From Candidatus Latescibacterota bacterium (GTDB taxonomy: Bacteria > Latescibacterota > UBA2968), in NCBI GenBank assembly GCA_022824945.1, contig JAJDYX010000055.1, forward strand, positions 32,300-96,299: 64,000 nt of DNA, in the 5' to 3' direction. The translations under genes were made by a program, and so were the position numbers. Under the pieces are notes generated by a model. It was not told the DNA's origin. It saw only the letters and a list, made by a program, of their open reading frames with translations, and did no database searches. Positions within the stretch are counted from its first letter, which is position 1. Each line of letters starts with the position of its first letter. Of the stretch, positions 43,261 through 52,139 are shown piece after piece.

Positions 43261-43527
43261 CTAAACCTGAGCTTCGCCGTAGAGGTCAATACGAGCGCGG
43301 AGGGAGGGCTTGATGAAAACATCATCGAGGGGCAATTGGGAAAAAGCGTGTGCGAGAATATCGACCTGCGTGGGCACATCGAGGCGGTAATCGAGAATCA
43401 GGCGCTGTTCGCCGCGCACGACACACAGACCACCTGTACCACCCATGAGGTCTTCGCGGAAGAGGGGAATATTCAGACGATGGGCAAGGGCTTCAAATTC
43501 TTGCAGAAGTTGGGAATCGGTCATCAT
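43261..43527 (-). CDS. Conserved small protein of unknown function
   Basis: 88 residues from ATG 43527 (MMTDSQLLQEFEALAHRLNIPLFRED). It continues GGLCVVRGEQRLILDYRLDVPTQVDILAHAFSQLPLDDVFIKPSLRARID. The pattern (TDEQLLxEFExLAxxLGI ... GGxCxVRGxxxxxxDxRLxxxxQxxxLAxAL) looks like a small conserved family in several environmental phyla, but I cannot name it. An upstream in-frame extension of 25 residues is hydrophobic and starts beside a terminator, so the shorter form is preferred. The stop is 4 bp from that of manA on the opposite strand. Confidence 0.65.
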   Translation of the reverse strand: MMTDSQLLQEFEALAHRLNIPLFREDLMGGTGGLCVVRGEQRLILDYRLDVPTQVDILAHAFSQLPLDDVFIKPSLRARIDLYGEAQV

Positions 43528-43602
43528 GTAAAAATCAAGGACTGAAACTTGAGGAAAGTCGCATCTGACATTTGCAAATATAGCGAAATTAAAAAAATGC
43601 AC

Positions 43603-43630
43603 AACTGGATCGGCGAAGGTCGGTCCAGTT
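43603..43630. terminator. Bidirectional terminator-like hairpin
   Basis: A 12-bp stem (43603-43614 with 43619-43630, including two G-T pairs) and a GAAG loop. T runs follow on both strands: TTTT after the plus-strand copy and seven T shortly beyond it on the minus strand. It lies 5 bp beyond the stop of the DUF2357 gene and so most likely ends that transcript. Confidence 0.7.
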
Positions 43631-43635
43631 TTTTA

Positions 43636-45252
43636 TCAAAGAACATGTCCTTTAATATATGCTTTCAGATCGGATAACGTATTCGCATCGCCCGGCAAGA
43701 GCGGAAGGCCGCCAATGCCATGGGAAAGGCTGGTATAAAAAGCGTGGATCTGATACGCTGGATCCACCTGAGCGGGAAACAGAACAACAGCACTTTTGAG
43801 AATGCGCTGAAAATCTGTGTCTATCACCTGGCCAATAGCGTCTCTATAAGCGTGCATCTTATCAATATCTTCGCGCCTGGGAATCCACGTCCCATTGTAA
43901 TCTTCGCGGCGATATTTGGCGTCAAATGCATAAATAGCGCGTTCTCTACTGGATTTAGGCATTCCAGCACATGCATTCGAGTTATAGACTTCAATAATGA
44001 CATCGGGTCTCAGATCATGTGTAAGCGCGCGTCCCGCCGAGGTGGTATAGGTCATATTGTAGAGACAACGGATGCTGTGCTCACCGCGCCGAAGATGTAT
44101 CGCAGAGGATTCGCCCTGCGCGGGAGAAACGCTCAGACCGCGATTGGTCAGGTGAAAAAGGTTATCATCGCGGATCGGAACAAAGCCCATATCGCACAGA
44201 GAGTGAACGAGCGTAAAATAGACCCAGTATTCGTAAAGTGCGTGTGTATCGCGAAAGGACAGATCAAATGGACCCCCCTTACAGGGCGCGAGCGCGCGAT
44301 TGAGATCGCGGATGAGCGCAAAAGCCGTCTGGTAACGCACATCGAGATGAACGGGCAAAGCGTCACCGCGTCGCGCAGGTGGCAGAGGGAGCAACCGCAA
44401 GCAGCGATCCACGTATATTTTCAAACGATGTCCCAGATCGGTATGCACAATAGGTCTCGCGCGCAGTGACAGACGTTTTAAGTAGGCAACGAGATGGCGA
44501 TTGAGTGGCGTATCAATATCGGAATGGCGATGGGTCTCGCGCAAATGCGTACAGACGATACCATCCGCCAACGGCAAGTGTGGGAGATCGGTCCCGCTAT
44601 GCGTCCAGAATTGTGGCGAGCGAATCATATCGACAATAGCATCGGGATCGCGGCCCTGTGCGCGATCAACCGCACGGGTGTGTTGAACGGTTTTGAGACG
44701 GCGGTGCGGACGTTTGAGAATCGCATACAAAGTGCGGACGAGTTGATTGAAAAGACGATCCAGCACTTGATGAAAGTCTAAATTGCTGCCTCTGTCATCT
44801 ATCAGACGCGTTGAGATACGGGTTTGATCGGGCAAAAGGTAAACGAGTTCCCGGCTGATGTGCTCGAGATCGGCGCGCATGAATTGATAATCGGTTTCGT
44901 AGTCGAGATGCGAGGGACGCACATCGAGCTCGGCATAGAGCAGATCGACATTTTCTGAGCGAATGCAAAAACGGATATGCCCCGGATGATCGCCCGTTGC
45001 GAGCCGCCCCCACAGCGCGTACCCGTCGCGGAGAAAACCGAGGCTTTCGGCAGGTTGGTCGTCGATATAGACCGAAATATCTTCCCCATTAAGCGGACGG
45101 ATGAGGCAGTTGCACTCAGTGGCTTCTACCAGATGATCAGAAAACACCTGACCCTGCACCGGGGAGAGCAAAATGCGGGCATAATCATTTTCAGCGACAA
45201 GACCATCGGATGTTTGCACAAAGGAAGCGCGGATGTGTTGACCTGAGTCCAT
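43636..45252 (-). CDS. DUF2357 / McrC-like PD-(D/E)XK nuclease-domain protein
   Basis: 538 residues. The N-terminal two thirds carry blocks seen in DUF2357 proteins (DYETDYQFMRADLEHISRELVYLL, TRLIDDRGSNLDFHQVLDRLFNQLVRTLYAILKRPHRRL, HTRAVDRAQGRDPDAIV). The C-terminal PDDEXK_7 nuclease domain (about 340-530) shows ALYEYWVYFTLV, LRPDVIIEV and YAFDAKYRRED, matching the D...DxK core. Known relatives pair with an McrB-like AAA+ GTPase in modification-dependent restriction or defence loci; none is beside it. ATG 45252 is chosen over TTG 45270. Without its motor the protein may use a partner elsewhere, or act alone. Confidence 0.78.
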   Translation of the reverse strand: MDSGQHIRASFVQTSDGLVAENDYARILLSPVQGQVFSDHLVEATECNCLIRPLNGEDISVYIDDQPAESLGFLRDGYALWGRLATGDHPGHIRFCIRSENVDLLYAELDVRPSHLDYETDYQFMRADLEHISRELVYLLPDQTRISTRLIDDRGSNLDFHQVLDRLFNQLVRTLYAILKRPHRRLKTVQHTRAVDRAQGRDPDAIVDMIRSPQFWTHSGTDLPHLPLADGIVCTHLRETHRHSDIDTPLNRHLVAYLKRLSLRARPIVHTDLGHRLKIYVDRCLRLLPLPPARRGDALPVHLDVRYQTAFALIRDLNRALAPCKGGPFDLSFRDTHALYEYWVYFTLVHSLCDMGFVPIRDDNLFHLTNRGLSVSPAQGESSAIHLRRGEHSIRCLYNMTYTTSAGRALTHDLRPDVIIEVYNSNACAGMPKSSRERAIYAFDAKYRREDYNGTWIPRREDIDKMHAYRDAIGQVIDTDFQRILKSAVVLFPAQVDPAYQIHAFYTSLSHGIGGLPLLPGDANTLSDLKAYIKGHVL

Positions 45253-45331
45253 TGTTCCCGTAGATTTCAAAGGTGTTTGTTTTTAACCATTTTACGGAGG
45301 TCGCCTGCAATAATGAATATAAGGAGGAGTT

Positions 45332-45970
45332 GTGATTCGTGCAATTTTGTGGGATAACGATGGGGTGTTGGTAGATACCGAAGGTCTGTACTTTCAGGCG
45401 GGACATGAGGTATTGGCGACACAGGGCGTTGAATTGACGCCTGAGGATTTTGCCGAACAATCGTTAAAAAAAGGACTGAGCGTATTCGATTTTCTGCCCG
45501 ATCAAAATGCCGAATTGATTGAGCAGTTGCGCTTGAAACGCAACGCGCGGTACAGCGCGTTATTAGCCGAAGGCGTACAGATCGTGGATGGCGTGGTAGA
45601 AACACTCGAAACATTCCATGGCCGCGTACAAATGGGCATTGTGACGGGTTCTCGCAGAGATCACTTCGATATTGTTCATGCAAAGACGGATTTGCTCCCA
45701 TTCTTCGATTTTGTGCTCGCAAGAGAAGACTACGAAGAAGCAAAACCACATCCAGATGCTTATTTGACGGCCATGCGATTGCACGGGCTACAACCCGATG
45801 ACTGCGTTGTTGTGGAAGATTCTGAGCGCGGATGTGTCGCAGCAGCAGCGGCAGGCTTGCGCGTGCTCGCTGTGCCAAATGCACTGTCGGAATACGGAGA
45901 CTTTTCATCTGCGTACAAAATACTGAACTCGGTGCGAGATGTCGTAGATGAGATAGAGAAATTGGATTAA
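45332..45970 (+). CDS. HAD-superfamily hydrolase, beta-phosphoglucomutase-like
   Basis: 212 residues of HAD subfamily IA with an alpha-helical cap. Motif I is LWDNDGVLVDTEG (nucleophile Asp8, acid Asp10), motif II is IVTGSRRDH, the motif III Lys lies in YEEAKPHPDAYLTA, and motif IV is VVEDSERGCVAAAAAGL. The enzyme hydrolyses or moves phosphate on a sugar phosphate; the exact substrate is unknown. GTG 45332 has a strong AAGGAGG site 4 bases upstream. It starts 61 bp from TTG 45270, so it is divergent from the DUF2357 gene. Confidence 0.9.
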   Translation: MIRAILWDNDGVLVDTEGLYFQAGHEVLATQGVELTPEDFAEQSLKKGLSVFDFLPDQNAELIEQLRLKRNARYSALLAEGVQIVDGVVETLETFHGRVQMGIVTGSRRDHFDIVHAKTDLLPFFDFVLAREDYEEAKPHPDAYLTAMRLHGLQPDDCVVVEDSERGCVAAAAAGLRVLAVPNALSEYGDFSSAYKILNSVRDVVDEIEKLD

Positions 45971-46008
45971 ATCTATTTTTAGGCTCTTAACAAAATGAGG
46001 TATGTGTA

Positions 46009-48081
46009 ATGAGTGAATTAAAAAACAATCCTTTACTTGTCAAAGAAGGATTGCCACGGTACGACGAAATTGAACCAGAACACGTTGTACCGGGCGTAAA
46101 ACATATGCTATCAGAAGCAGAAAAACAGATTGCGGCATTGGAGCAAAACTTAACCCCATCGTGGGATGGGTTGCTCGTCCCACTCGAAGAACTCGACGTA
46201 CCCTTTTCTTATGCCTGGGGACCAGTGGGCCATTTGCTCAGCGTAAAAAATTCGGATGCCTTGCGCGAAGCACACGAAGCCGTCTTGCAAGATGTCGTGG
46301 CTTATGGTCTGCGCGTGCAGCAGAGCCGTCCCATTTTCGAAGGCCTGGTGGCAATTCGAGATGGAGAGGAATGGGCAAAGCTGAATGAGGCTCAAAAGCG
46401 ATGTATCGAACTGAAAATTCGCGCAGCCGAACATGCCGGAGTGGGATTAGAAGGCGCGGCGAGGGAACGCTTTAACGAAATCGCCAAAGAATTGTCGCAA
46501 ATCAGCACAGATTTTTCCAACCATGTGCTGGACGCGACAAAAGATTATGAACTAATTATTGAAAACAAAAAAGATACAGAGGACTGGCCGAACAGTTTGC
46601 GACAAGTAGCCGCGCAATCTTATGCGCAAGCCAACGAGGGTAGCGGAGCCACGCCGGAAAATGGTCCCTGGCGCATCACACTGGATTTCCCCAGCTTTTA
46701 TCCCTTTATGCAACACCATCGCGTACGCGACCACCGCGAGCAAGTGTACAAAGCCTATGTCCAGCGCGCATCCTCTGGCGAATGGGACAACAGCGAATTG
46801 ATAGCGCGCACCTTAAAATTGCGCAAAGAGCAATCTGCAATTCTGGGGTTTGAGACCTATGCAGACAGGAGTCTGAATGTCAAAATGGCCCCCGATGTGG
46901 CATCTGTCGAGCGCATGATCGGCGAATTGCAGGCGGCTTCGCAGCCCCATAGCGAAAATGATTTTGGCGCACTACAAGAATTGGCAAAGGAAAGTGGTCA
47001 GGAAGAGCCCGTCATGCACTGGGACACATCCTTCTGGTCAGAGCGGTTGCGCGAGCAAAAATTCGATTATACCGACGACCAGTTACGCCCTTATTTTCCA
47101 CTTCCCAAAGTACTCGATGGCATGTTTGCACTGTCAGAACGCCTTTTTGATATTGAGATCGCGCGGGCAGACGATGAAGACGCGCACAAATGGCATGAAG
47201 ATGTGCAATTCTTCAAAGTGCTCCGCAATGGCGAGCGCATCGCGTCGTTTTATCTGGACCCCTATTCCCGTCCAGCAGAAAAGCGCGGTGGCGCGTGGAT
47301 GAACGACTGTCTGGGACGGCGATGGCTCAACAGCGAACTTCGCTTGCCCGTAGTACACCTCGTATGCAACGGCACGCCTCCTGTAGGAGACACGCCATCG
47401 CTCATGAGTTTTTCAGAAGTAGAAACCCTGTTCCACGAGTTTGGACACGGGTTGCAGGGCATGTTGACGACCGTTGACTATGCCGATGTAGCGGGATTGC
47501 ACGGCGTGGAATGGGATGCCGTGGAAATAGCCAGCCAGTTCATGGAAAACTGGTGTTATCAAAAACCCACGCTGATTGGAATGACCGCACACGTGGAAAC
47601 GGGCGAACCTCTGCCAGATGACCTGTTTGAGAAAATCGTCGCCGCACGCACATTTCAGGCGGGGTCCTTGATGATGCGCCAGCTATCCTTTGGAAAAACA
47701 GACATACTGCTACATTCTGCCTACGACCCAGATGGCGAAGAAACGGCTTTTGATGTAGAGCGCAGGGTAACCGAAGAAATGTCCGTATTGCCCCCGCTGC
47801 CAGAAAGTCGCTTCTTGTGCTCATTCTCCCATATTTTTGCCGGAGGCTATGCCGCCGGGTATTACAGCTACAAATGGTCAGAGGTGTTGAGCGCAGATGC
47901 TTTTGGCGCATTTGAAGAGGCCGGACTGGATGACGAAGAAGCCGTAAAAACAACCGGACGCAAATTCCGCGATACAATTCTCGCACTGGGCGGCAGCAAA
48001 CACCCTATGGATGTGTATCGAGAATTTCGCGGACGCGAACCGAGCACAGAGGCGTTGCTGCGGCACAATGGGTTGTTGTAA
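46009..48081 (+). CDS. prlC: Oligopeptidase A (M3 zinc metallopeptidase)
   Basis: 690 residues, the usual length. Cytoplasmic zinc peptidase degrading short peptides and signal peptides. The zinc motif HEFGH is at 476-480 (LFHEFGHGLQGML), followed by the third Glu in GVEWDAVEIASQFMENW. The C-terminal HAGGY-type block reads FSHIFAGGYAAGYYSYKWSEVLSADAF. The N-terminal NNPLLVKEGLPRYDEIEPEHVVPGV matches oligopeptidase A more closely than the Dcp or TOP types. AATGAGG lies before ATG 46009. The channel gene follows in the same direction after 24 bp. Confidence 0.93.
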   Translation: MSELKNNPLLVKEGLPRYDEIEPEHVVPGVKHMLSEAEKQIAALEQNLTPSWDGLLVPLEELDVPFSYAWGPVGHLLSVKNSDALREAHEAVLQDVVAYGLRVQQSRPIFEGLVAIRDGEEWAKLNEAQKRCIELKIRAAEHAGVGLEGAARERFNEIAKELSQISTDFSNHVLDATKDYELIIENKKDTEDWPNSLRQVAAQSYAQANEGSGATPENGPWRITLDFPSFYPFMQHHRVRDHREQVYKAYVQRASSGEWDNSELIARTLKLRKEQSAILGFETYADRSLNVKMAPDVASVERMIGELQAASQPHSENDFGALQELAKESGQEEPVMHWDTSFWSERLREQKFDYTDDQLRPYFPLPKVLDGMFALSERLFDIEIARADDEDAHKWHEDVQFFKVLRNGERIASFYLDPYSRPAEKRGGAWMNDCLGRRWLNSELRLPVVHLVCNGTPPVGDTPSLMSFSEVETLFHEFGHGLQGMLTTVDYADVAGLHGVEWDAVEIASQFMENWCYQKPTLIGMTAHVETGEPLPDDLFEKIVAARTFQAGSLMMRQLSFGKTDILLHSAYDPDGEETAFDVERRVTEEMSVLPPLPESRFLCSFSHIFAGGYAAGYYSYKWSEVLSADAFGAFEEAGLDDEEAVKTTGRKFRDTILALGGSKHPMDVYREFRGREPSTEALLRHNGLL

Positions 48082-48105
48082 GCTCAGGGAAAGAGGGAAA
48101 TCATA

Positions 48106-49374
48106 ATGTTAGAATTCATTTACGACTGGTTACTCAGTCTGGGTGCCGAACCGGAGATGGCTAAAAATTGGACCGCACCACTATTGGTGGGGCTGTGCAT
48201 TCTGGTGCTCAGTGTGATTGCCGATTTTATCGTAAAGCGCATAGCCCTGCGAACGCTAAAGTACGTGATAGAAAAAACGACAACACCCTGGGACGATGCG
48301 TTTGTGGAGCATCGGGTTCTGGACCGGTTGGCACATATGGCTCCCGCAGTAGTCATCTACCTTTTGGCCGACTTGCCATTTGCGGGAATGACAGAAACAG
48401 ACCGGGATTATTGCGTAGCGATTGTTCGGGATGCTGTACAGATTTTTGTCGTGGTCATTAGCATCTGGAGCATTGGGGCATTTCTCAATGCCGCGCTATC
48501 TGTTTATCAGACATTTGAGATCTCCCGAGAAGTCCCCGGCAGGGGTTTTGTGCAGGTCTTGAAAATACTGACGTATTTTGTAGGCGGCATTTTGATTTTG
48601 TCAATTTTGTTAGACCGCAATCCCGTATATTTCCTGAGCGGATTGGGCGCATTGATGGCCATACTCTTGCTGGTATTCAAAGATGCCATCCTGGGACTGG
48701 TCGCGGGCATACAACTGAGTGCTAATAAAATGGTCGCCGTGGGCGATTGGATAGAGATGCCGAAATACGGTGCTGATGGAGATGTCATTGAAGTGGCATT
48801 GACCACCGTAAAGGTGCAAAATTGGGACAAAACGATTACCTCTATCCCAGCGTATTCATTGATCAGCGAATCGTTTAAAAACTGGCGCGGCATGCAGGAA
48901 TCGGGTGGCCGTCGGATCAAGCGATCACTTTTAATCGATATTCAAACAATCAAATTTTGCGACGAAGAGATGTTGGCGCGATTCTCAAAAATCAAATACA
49001 TCGCTGCCTATATCGAACACAAGAAAGACGAACTCGCAAAATTCAATCAGGATCAAAAGGTAGATGAGTCGAGCCTGGTAAACGGGCGGCGCATGACCAA
49101 TGTGGGCACGTTTCGGGCATACATCGTCGCGTATTTGAAAAACCATCCAAAAGTCAACCTGGAAATGACATTTTTGGTGCGCCAACTACCGCCACAAGAA
49201 CACGGCTTACCAATAGAAATATACGTTTTCTGCAGCGATACGGTATGGGCGAATTACGAGGCGATTCAGGCAGATATTTTCGACCACATCCTATCCGTAG
49301 TGCCCGAGTTTGATCTCAGCGTATTTCAGACACCAACAGGGCATGATTTTAAGCATCTCGCTACAAAAAACTAA
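48106..49374 (+). CDS. MscS-family mechanosensitive channel, YbdG-like
   Basis: 422 residues, matching YbdG of E. coli (415) rather than the shorter MscS. About five hydrophobic segments precede the pore helix (GLGALMAILLLVFKDAILGLVAGIQLS). The soluble beta-domain has AVGDWIEMPKYGADGDVIEVALTTVKVQNWDKTITSIPAYSLISESFKNWRGM. The SGGRRIKRSLLIDIQTIKFCDEEML continuation is especially YbdG-like. The channel releases solutes during osmotic downshock, with miniconductance in the characterised relative. Ribosome site GAGGG precedes ATG 48106. Confidence 0.88.
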   Translation: MLEFIYDWLLSLGAEPEMAKNWTAPLLVGLCILVLSVIADFIVKRIALRTLKYVIEKTTTPWDDAFVEHRVLDRLAHMAPAVVIYLLADLPFAGMTETDRDYCVAIVRDAVQIFVVVISIWSIGAFLNAALSVYQTFEISREVPGRGFVQVLKILTYFVGGILILSILLDRNPVYFLSGLGALMAILLLVFKDAILGLVAGIQLSANKMVAVGDWIEMPKYGADGDVIEVALTTVKVQNWDKTITSIPAYSLISESFKNWRGMQESGGRRIKRSLLIDIQTIKFCDEEMLARFSKIKYIAAYIEHKKDELAKFNQDQKVDESSLVNGRRMTNVGTFRAYIVAYLKNHPKVNLEMTFLVRQLPPQEHGLPIEIYVFCSDTVWANYEAIQADIFDHILSVVPEFDLSVFQTPTGHDFKHLATKN

Positions 49375-49425
49375 AAACTGACACCGGAATATTAAATTGT
49401 TTTATCTGCGTTCATCCCTGCTTAC

Positions 49426-49449
49426 ATCCGCAGGGACATGCCTGCGGAT
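49426..49449 (+). repeat. Perfect 9-bp inverted repeat at the histidine-kinase start
   Basis: ATCCGCAGG (49426-49434) and CCTGCGGAT (49441-49449), loop GACATG. The hairpin sits at the end of an ATCTGCG-type intergenic element (49399-49430). It covers one candidate start codon (49438), so folding could hinder initiation there. Confidence 0.6.
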
Positions 49450-49455
49450 ACTTTT

Positions 49456-50601
49456 ATGTCAGACCAACTCAAACAACGCAATCGCGAACTCTCAATCCTC
49501 AACGCGATTGCCCATGCGCTCAACCAATCCGTCAACCTCGATCAAGCCCTCGAAACGGCACTTGAAAAAGTAGCTGCATTGCTCGGCTTGAGCACGAGTT
49601 GGATCTGGCTCATGCACGAAGACACACACCAACCCTATCTGGCTGCCGCGCAAAACCTGCCCCCTGTACTGCGCGACAACCCGGACAAAATGGGCGGCTG
49701 GTGCTATTGTCTGGACACCTACGAGAAAGGCGACTTGAAGGGGGCAGCAAATGTAAATGTCGTGGCCTGTAGCCGCCTGAAAGGACTTGTAGAAGGCACA
49801 GATGGATTGCAGTATCACGCGAGTATCCCGCTGTACGCGCAGGAAAAAAAGGTGGGTGTATTAAATGTAGGCAGTGTTGAATGGCGCGAACTCTCAGATG
49901 AAGACCTGCGCTTGCTCAATACAGTGGGCGACTTGATGAGCATTGCGATTGAACGCGCGCGTCTATACGAAAAAAGTGTTGAAATTGGCGCGGTGGATGA
50001 GCGTTTCAGACTCGCGCGGGAATTACACGATACCCTGGGTCAGAATCTGGTGGCGATCTTAATGCGCCTGGAAACTCTGGATGCCTTGCTCGACAGCAAT
50101 ACAGACCGCAAAATCCTGTCCGAAACCGTGCGCGATGCCATAGCTCTGGCGCGCGATAACCTGGAAGATGCGCGGCGGGCAGTGCTGGATTTGCGCGCTG
50201 CACCACTTGAAAATTGCACGTTGATTGAAGCATTGGAAACTCTGGGACAAAATATCGGCGGCGCAGCGCGTGTACGCGTAAAAAGTATTGGCGAACATCC
50301 CCTATCCGTCAGGATAGAAGCGAGCTTATATCGCATGGCACAAGAGGCACTGAACAACATCGCGCAGCATGCAGATGCCCAAAAAGTCCTCATCGAACTG
50401 ACATCAACACCTCAATACGTCCAACTCGTAGTGGAAAACGATGGTCGCGGATTTGATCCGGAAAACGTGCGAAAAGATCGATACGGCCTCGTTGGCCTGA
50501 ATGAGCGGGCGCATTTGCTGGGCGGTTCATTTGCAATTGAAAGCGCGCCTGACCGCGGCACGCGCTTGGAAATCCACATCCCCCTGGAGCGCGAGATATG
50601 A
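49456..50601 (+). CDS. GAF-domain sensor histidine kinase, NarL-partner type
   Basis: 381 residues from ATG 49456 (ATG 49438 would add six and sits in a hairpin). No membrane segment or signal peptide, so it is a soluble sensor. A GAF domain occupies about 15-170 and contains the cysteine set GGWCYCLDTYEKGD and NVVACSRL. The HisKA_3 dimerisation helix has the phospho-acceptor His191 in RLARELHDTLGQNLVAIL. The ATPase domain shows ALNNIAQHADA (N box), VENDGRGFDPENV and YGLVGLNERAHLLGG (G boxes). Its stop overlaps the start of the response-regulator gene as ATGA. Confidence 0.9.
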   Translation: MSDQLKQRNRELSILNAIAHALNQSVNLDQALETALEKVAALLGLSTSWIWLMHEDTHQPYLAAAQNLPPVLRDNPDKMGGWCYCLDTYEKGDLKGAANVNVVACSRLKGLVEGTDGLQYHASIPLYAQEKKVGVLNVGSVEWRELSDEDLRLLNTVGDLMSIAIERARLYEKSVEIGAVDERFRLARELHDTLGQNLVAILMRLETLDALLDSNTDRKILSETVRDAIALARDNLEDARRAVLDLRAAPLENCTLIEALETLGQNIGGAARVRVKSIGEHPLSVRIEASLYRMAQEALNNIAQHADAQKVLIELTSTPQYVQLVVENDGRGFDPENVRKDRYGLVGLNERAHLLGGSFAIESAPDRGTRLEIHIPLEREI

Positions 50602-51218
50602 GCAAACCCATTCGCATTGTCGTTGCAGACGATCATCCCGTTGTGCGCGATGGCCTGATTGCCATGCTACAGACCCAATCCGACTTTGAGGTCATAGGAG
50701 AAGCTGGCGATGGCGCAGAAGCATTGCACATAGTCGCCGAACGCGCGCCCGACGTGCTATTGCTCGACCTGGAGATGCCGCGATTGGATGGTATTGAGAC
50801 GCTCCAGCGACTGGGAGAACGGGGAAGTAACGTACGGGTAATCGTGTTTACAGTCTTTGATACGGACGAGCGCATCGTATCGGCAATGCGGGCTGGCGCA
50901 AAAGGCTATTTGCTCAAAGGCGCCCCCCGAAACGATGTGTTTCGCGCCGTGCGCGTGGTAAACGAAGGCGGATCCCTGCTCGAACCCCTCGTCGCTTCCA
51001 AGCTATTGGACAGCGTGAACAATCCCGATGCATTGACCGCACGACAAAAAGAAGTGCTACACCTGTTGGCAACGGGACTATTGAACAAGGAAATCGCCGA
51101 TCAACTCAACATTTCCGAACGCACAGTAAAATTTCACGTCAGCGAAATCCTGGGCAAACTCGGCGCGGGCAACCGCACAGAAGCCGCCGCAATTGCGATG
51201 CAGAGGGGATTGATCTAA
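50598..51218 (+). CDS. NarL/FixJ-type response regulator
   Basis: 206 residues. Receiver domain at 1-120 with the acidic pair Asp11-Asp12 (VVADDHPVVRDGL), phospho-acceptor Asp57 (VLLLDLEMPRLDG), the Thr in FTVFDTDE and the Lys in GYLLKGAP. The C-terminal LuxR-type helix-turn-helix (140-206) reads LTARQKEVLHLLATGLLNKEIADQLNISERTVKFHVSEILGKLGA. It is coupled to the kinase and followed by a terminator at 51254-51287, so the two form a simple two-gene operon. Target genes are not evident. Confidence 0.94.
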   Translation: MSKPIRIVVADDHPVVRDGLIAMLQTQSDFEVIGEAGDGAEALHIVAERAPDVLLLDLEMPRLDGIETLQRLGERGSNVRVIVFTVFDTDERIVSAMRAGAKGYLLKGAPRNDVFRAVRVVNEGGSLLEPLVASKLLDSVNNPDALTARQKEVLHLLATGLLNKEIADQLNISERTVKFHVSEILGKLGAGNRTEAAAIAMQRGLI

Positions 51219-51253
51219 ACCTGAAAAGCGTTGGATTCTATTTATATTCTTTC

Positions 51254-51287
51254 AAGCCCTGCTCAAGCAAGCAGGGCTTTTATTTTT
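51254..51287 (+). terminator. Rho-independent terminator after the two-component genes
   Basis: Ten-bp perfect stem AAGCCCTGCT (51254-51263) / AGCAGGGCTT (51270-51279), 6-nt loop, then TTTATTTTT. Confidence 0.88.
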
Positions 51288-51301
51288 GCAATTCTATCCC
51301 A

Positions 51302-51350
51302 ATATCGCAAAAAAATGGAAACTGGGACAAATTTTGAACTTCAGGACAAA
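51302..51350 (+). repeat. Dispersed AAATGGAAACTG...GACAAA repeat, copy 1
   Basis: About 49 bp beginning ATATCGCAAAAAAATGG and ending TTCAGGACAAA. It closely matches 53881-53927 and 54374-54423. In the third copy the first half encodes the end of an AraC-type regulator (YRRKWKL), so this copy is likely a fragment of such a gene's 3' end. It lies within the 279-bp gap between the response regulator and the barrel gene. That gap also holds a 7-bp inverted repeat (GTTGAGA/TCTCAAC, 51453-51470) and a poorly spaced TTGACA (51360). Confidence 0.65.
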
Positions 51351-51497
51351 CTTACGAGGTTGACATCTAAGAGCAAATAGGGCCTATTTTTTAGAGCGAT
51401 ATATCGTCTATAAGGACGCGGTAGTTCAAACCGTGTGCAGGACACACATCCGTTGAGATTGCTCTCAACACAACCATTTTTCAAAGGAGTAGCAGCT

Positions 51498-52139
51498 ATG
51501 AAACACCTGCGTAAATCTATCGTTATAGGCATCATAGCTCTGGTAGCTATGAACTTCCCCACCTCCATTTTCGGTCAGACCACAATCGGCATTCGGGGTG
51601 GCATGAGCCGGGCGACAGTGGGCGGAATTGATGCAGAAAATGCGGATGCGCTCATCGGCATCACGCTCGGTGCTTCTGCTACTATCCCAATACAGGACAA
51701 ATTCAGCCTTCGACTCGGTGGCAACTATGTGCAGAAGGGGGCCAAGACCGAGGACGAGGGGCTTGAGGGTAAGATTAACGCAGATTACATCGAGCTTTCA
51801 GGCCTGGGCGTCTTCAAGCTCGCGCCGTCTGAAAGTCAGGCTTCAGTATATATGCTCGTTGGACCATCGGTGGCATTCAATACCAAGTGTGAAGGCTCTG
51901 TCTCAGGCACCATTCTCTCAGAGAGCATCAACATAGCATCGGACTGCGGCGAGGACACCAACAGCTTTGACTTCGGTATTACTGGAGGGATTGGTGCAGG
52001 GATGGCGATCTCCGAACAGATGACGTTCTCGATAGATCTGCTGTACACCCTGGGGCTCCTGTCAGTTGACAAAGTTGATGACGTTAAGACTCGGACCCTG
52101 ACCCTTCGAGCCGGAATCGATTTTCCTATCGGGAAATAG
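51498..52139 (+). CDS. Outer-membrane beta-barrel protein (OMP_b-brl/PorT-like)
   Basis: 213 residues from ATG 51498 (AAAGGAG upstream) with a signal peptide (KSIVIGIIALVAMNFPTSIFGQ). The mature part starts TTIGIRGGMSRATVGG. It continues as alternating strands (KFSLRLGGNYVQKGA, ADYIELSGLGVFKLAPS, VYMLVGPSVAF, TGGIGAGMAISEQMTFSIDLLYTLGL) and ends LTLRAGIDFPIGK. This is the eight-stranded PorT/outer-membrane beta-barrel domain pattern, common in FCB-type bacteria. It probably sits in the outer membrane as a structural or adhesive barrel. A Cys pair in a loop (CEGSVSG...DCGED) may form a disulfide. Confidence 0.82.
   Translation: MKHLRKSIVIGIIALVAMNFPTSIFGQTTIGIRGGMSRATVGGIDAENADALIGITLGASATIPIQDKFSLRLGGNYVQKGAKTEDEGLEGKINADYIELSGLGVFKLAPSESQASVYMLVGPSVAFNTKCEGSVSGTILSESINIASDCGEDTNSFDFGITGGIGAGMAISEQMTFSIDLLYTLGLLSVDKVDDVKTRTLTLRAGIDFPIGK

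Noticed and set aside
43249..44781. Plus-strand frames opposite the DUF2357 and small protein genes
   Set aside because: They lack family motifs and ribosome sites, while the minus strand encodes a recognisable nuclease-domain protein throughout.
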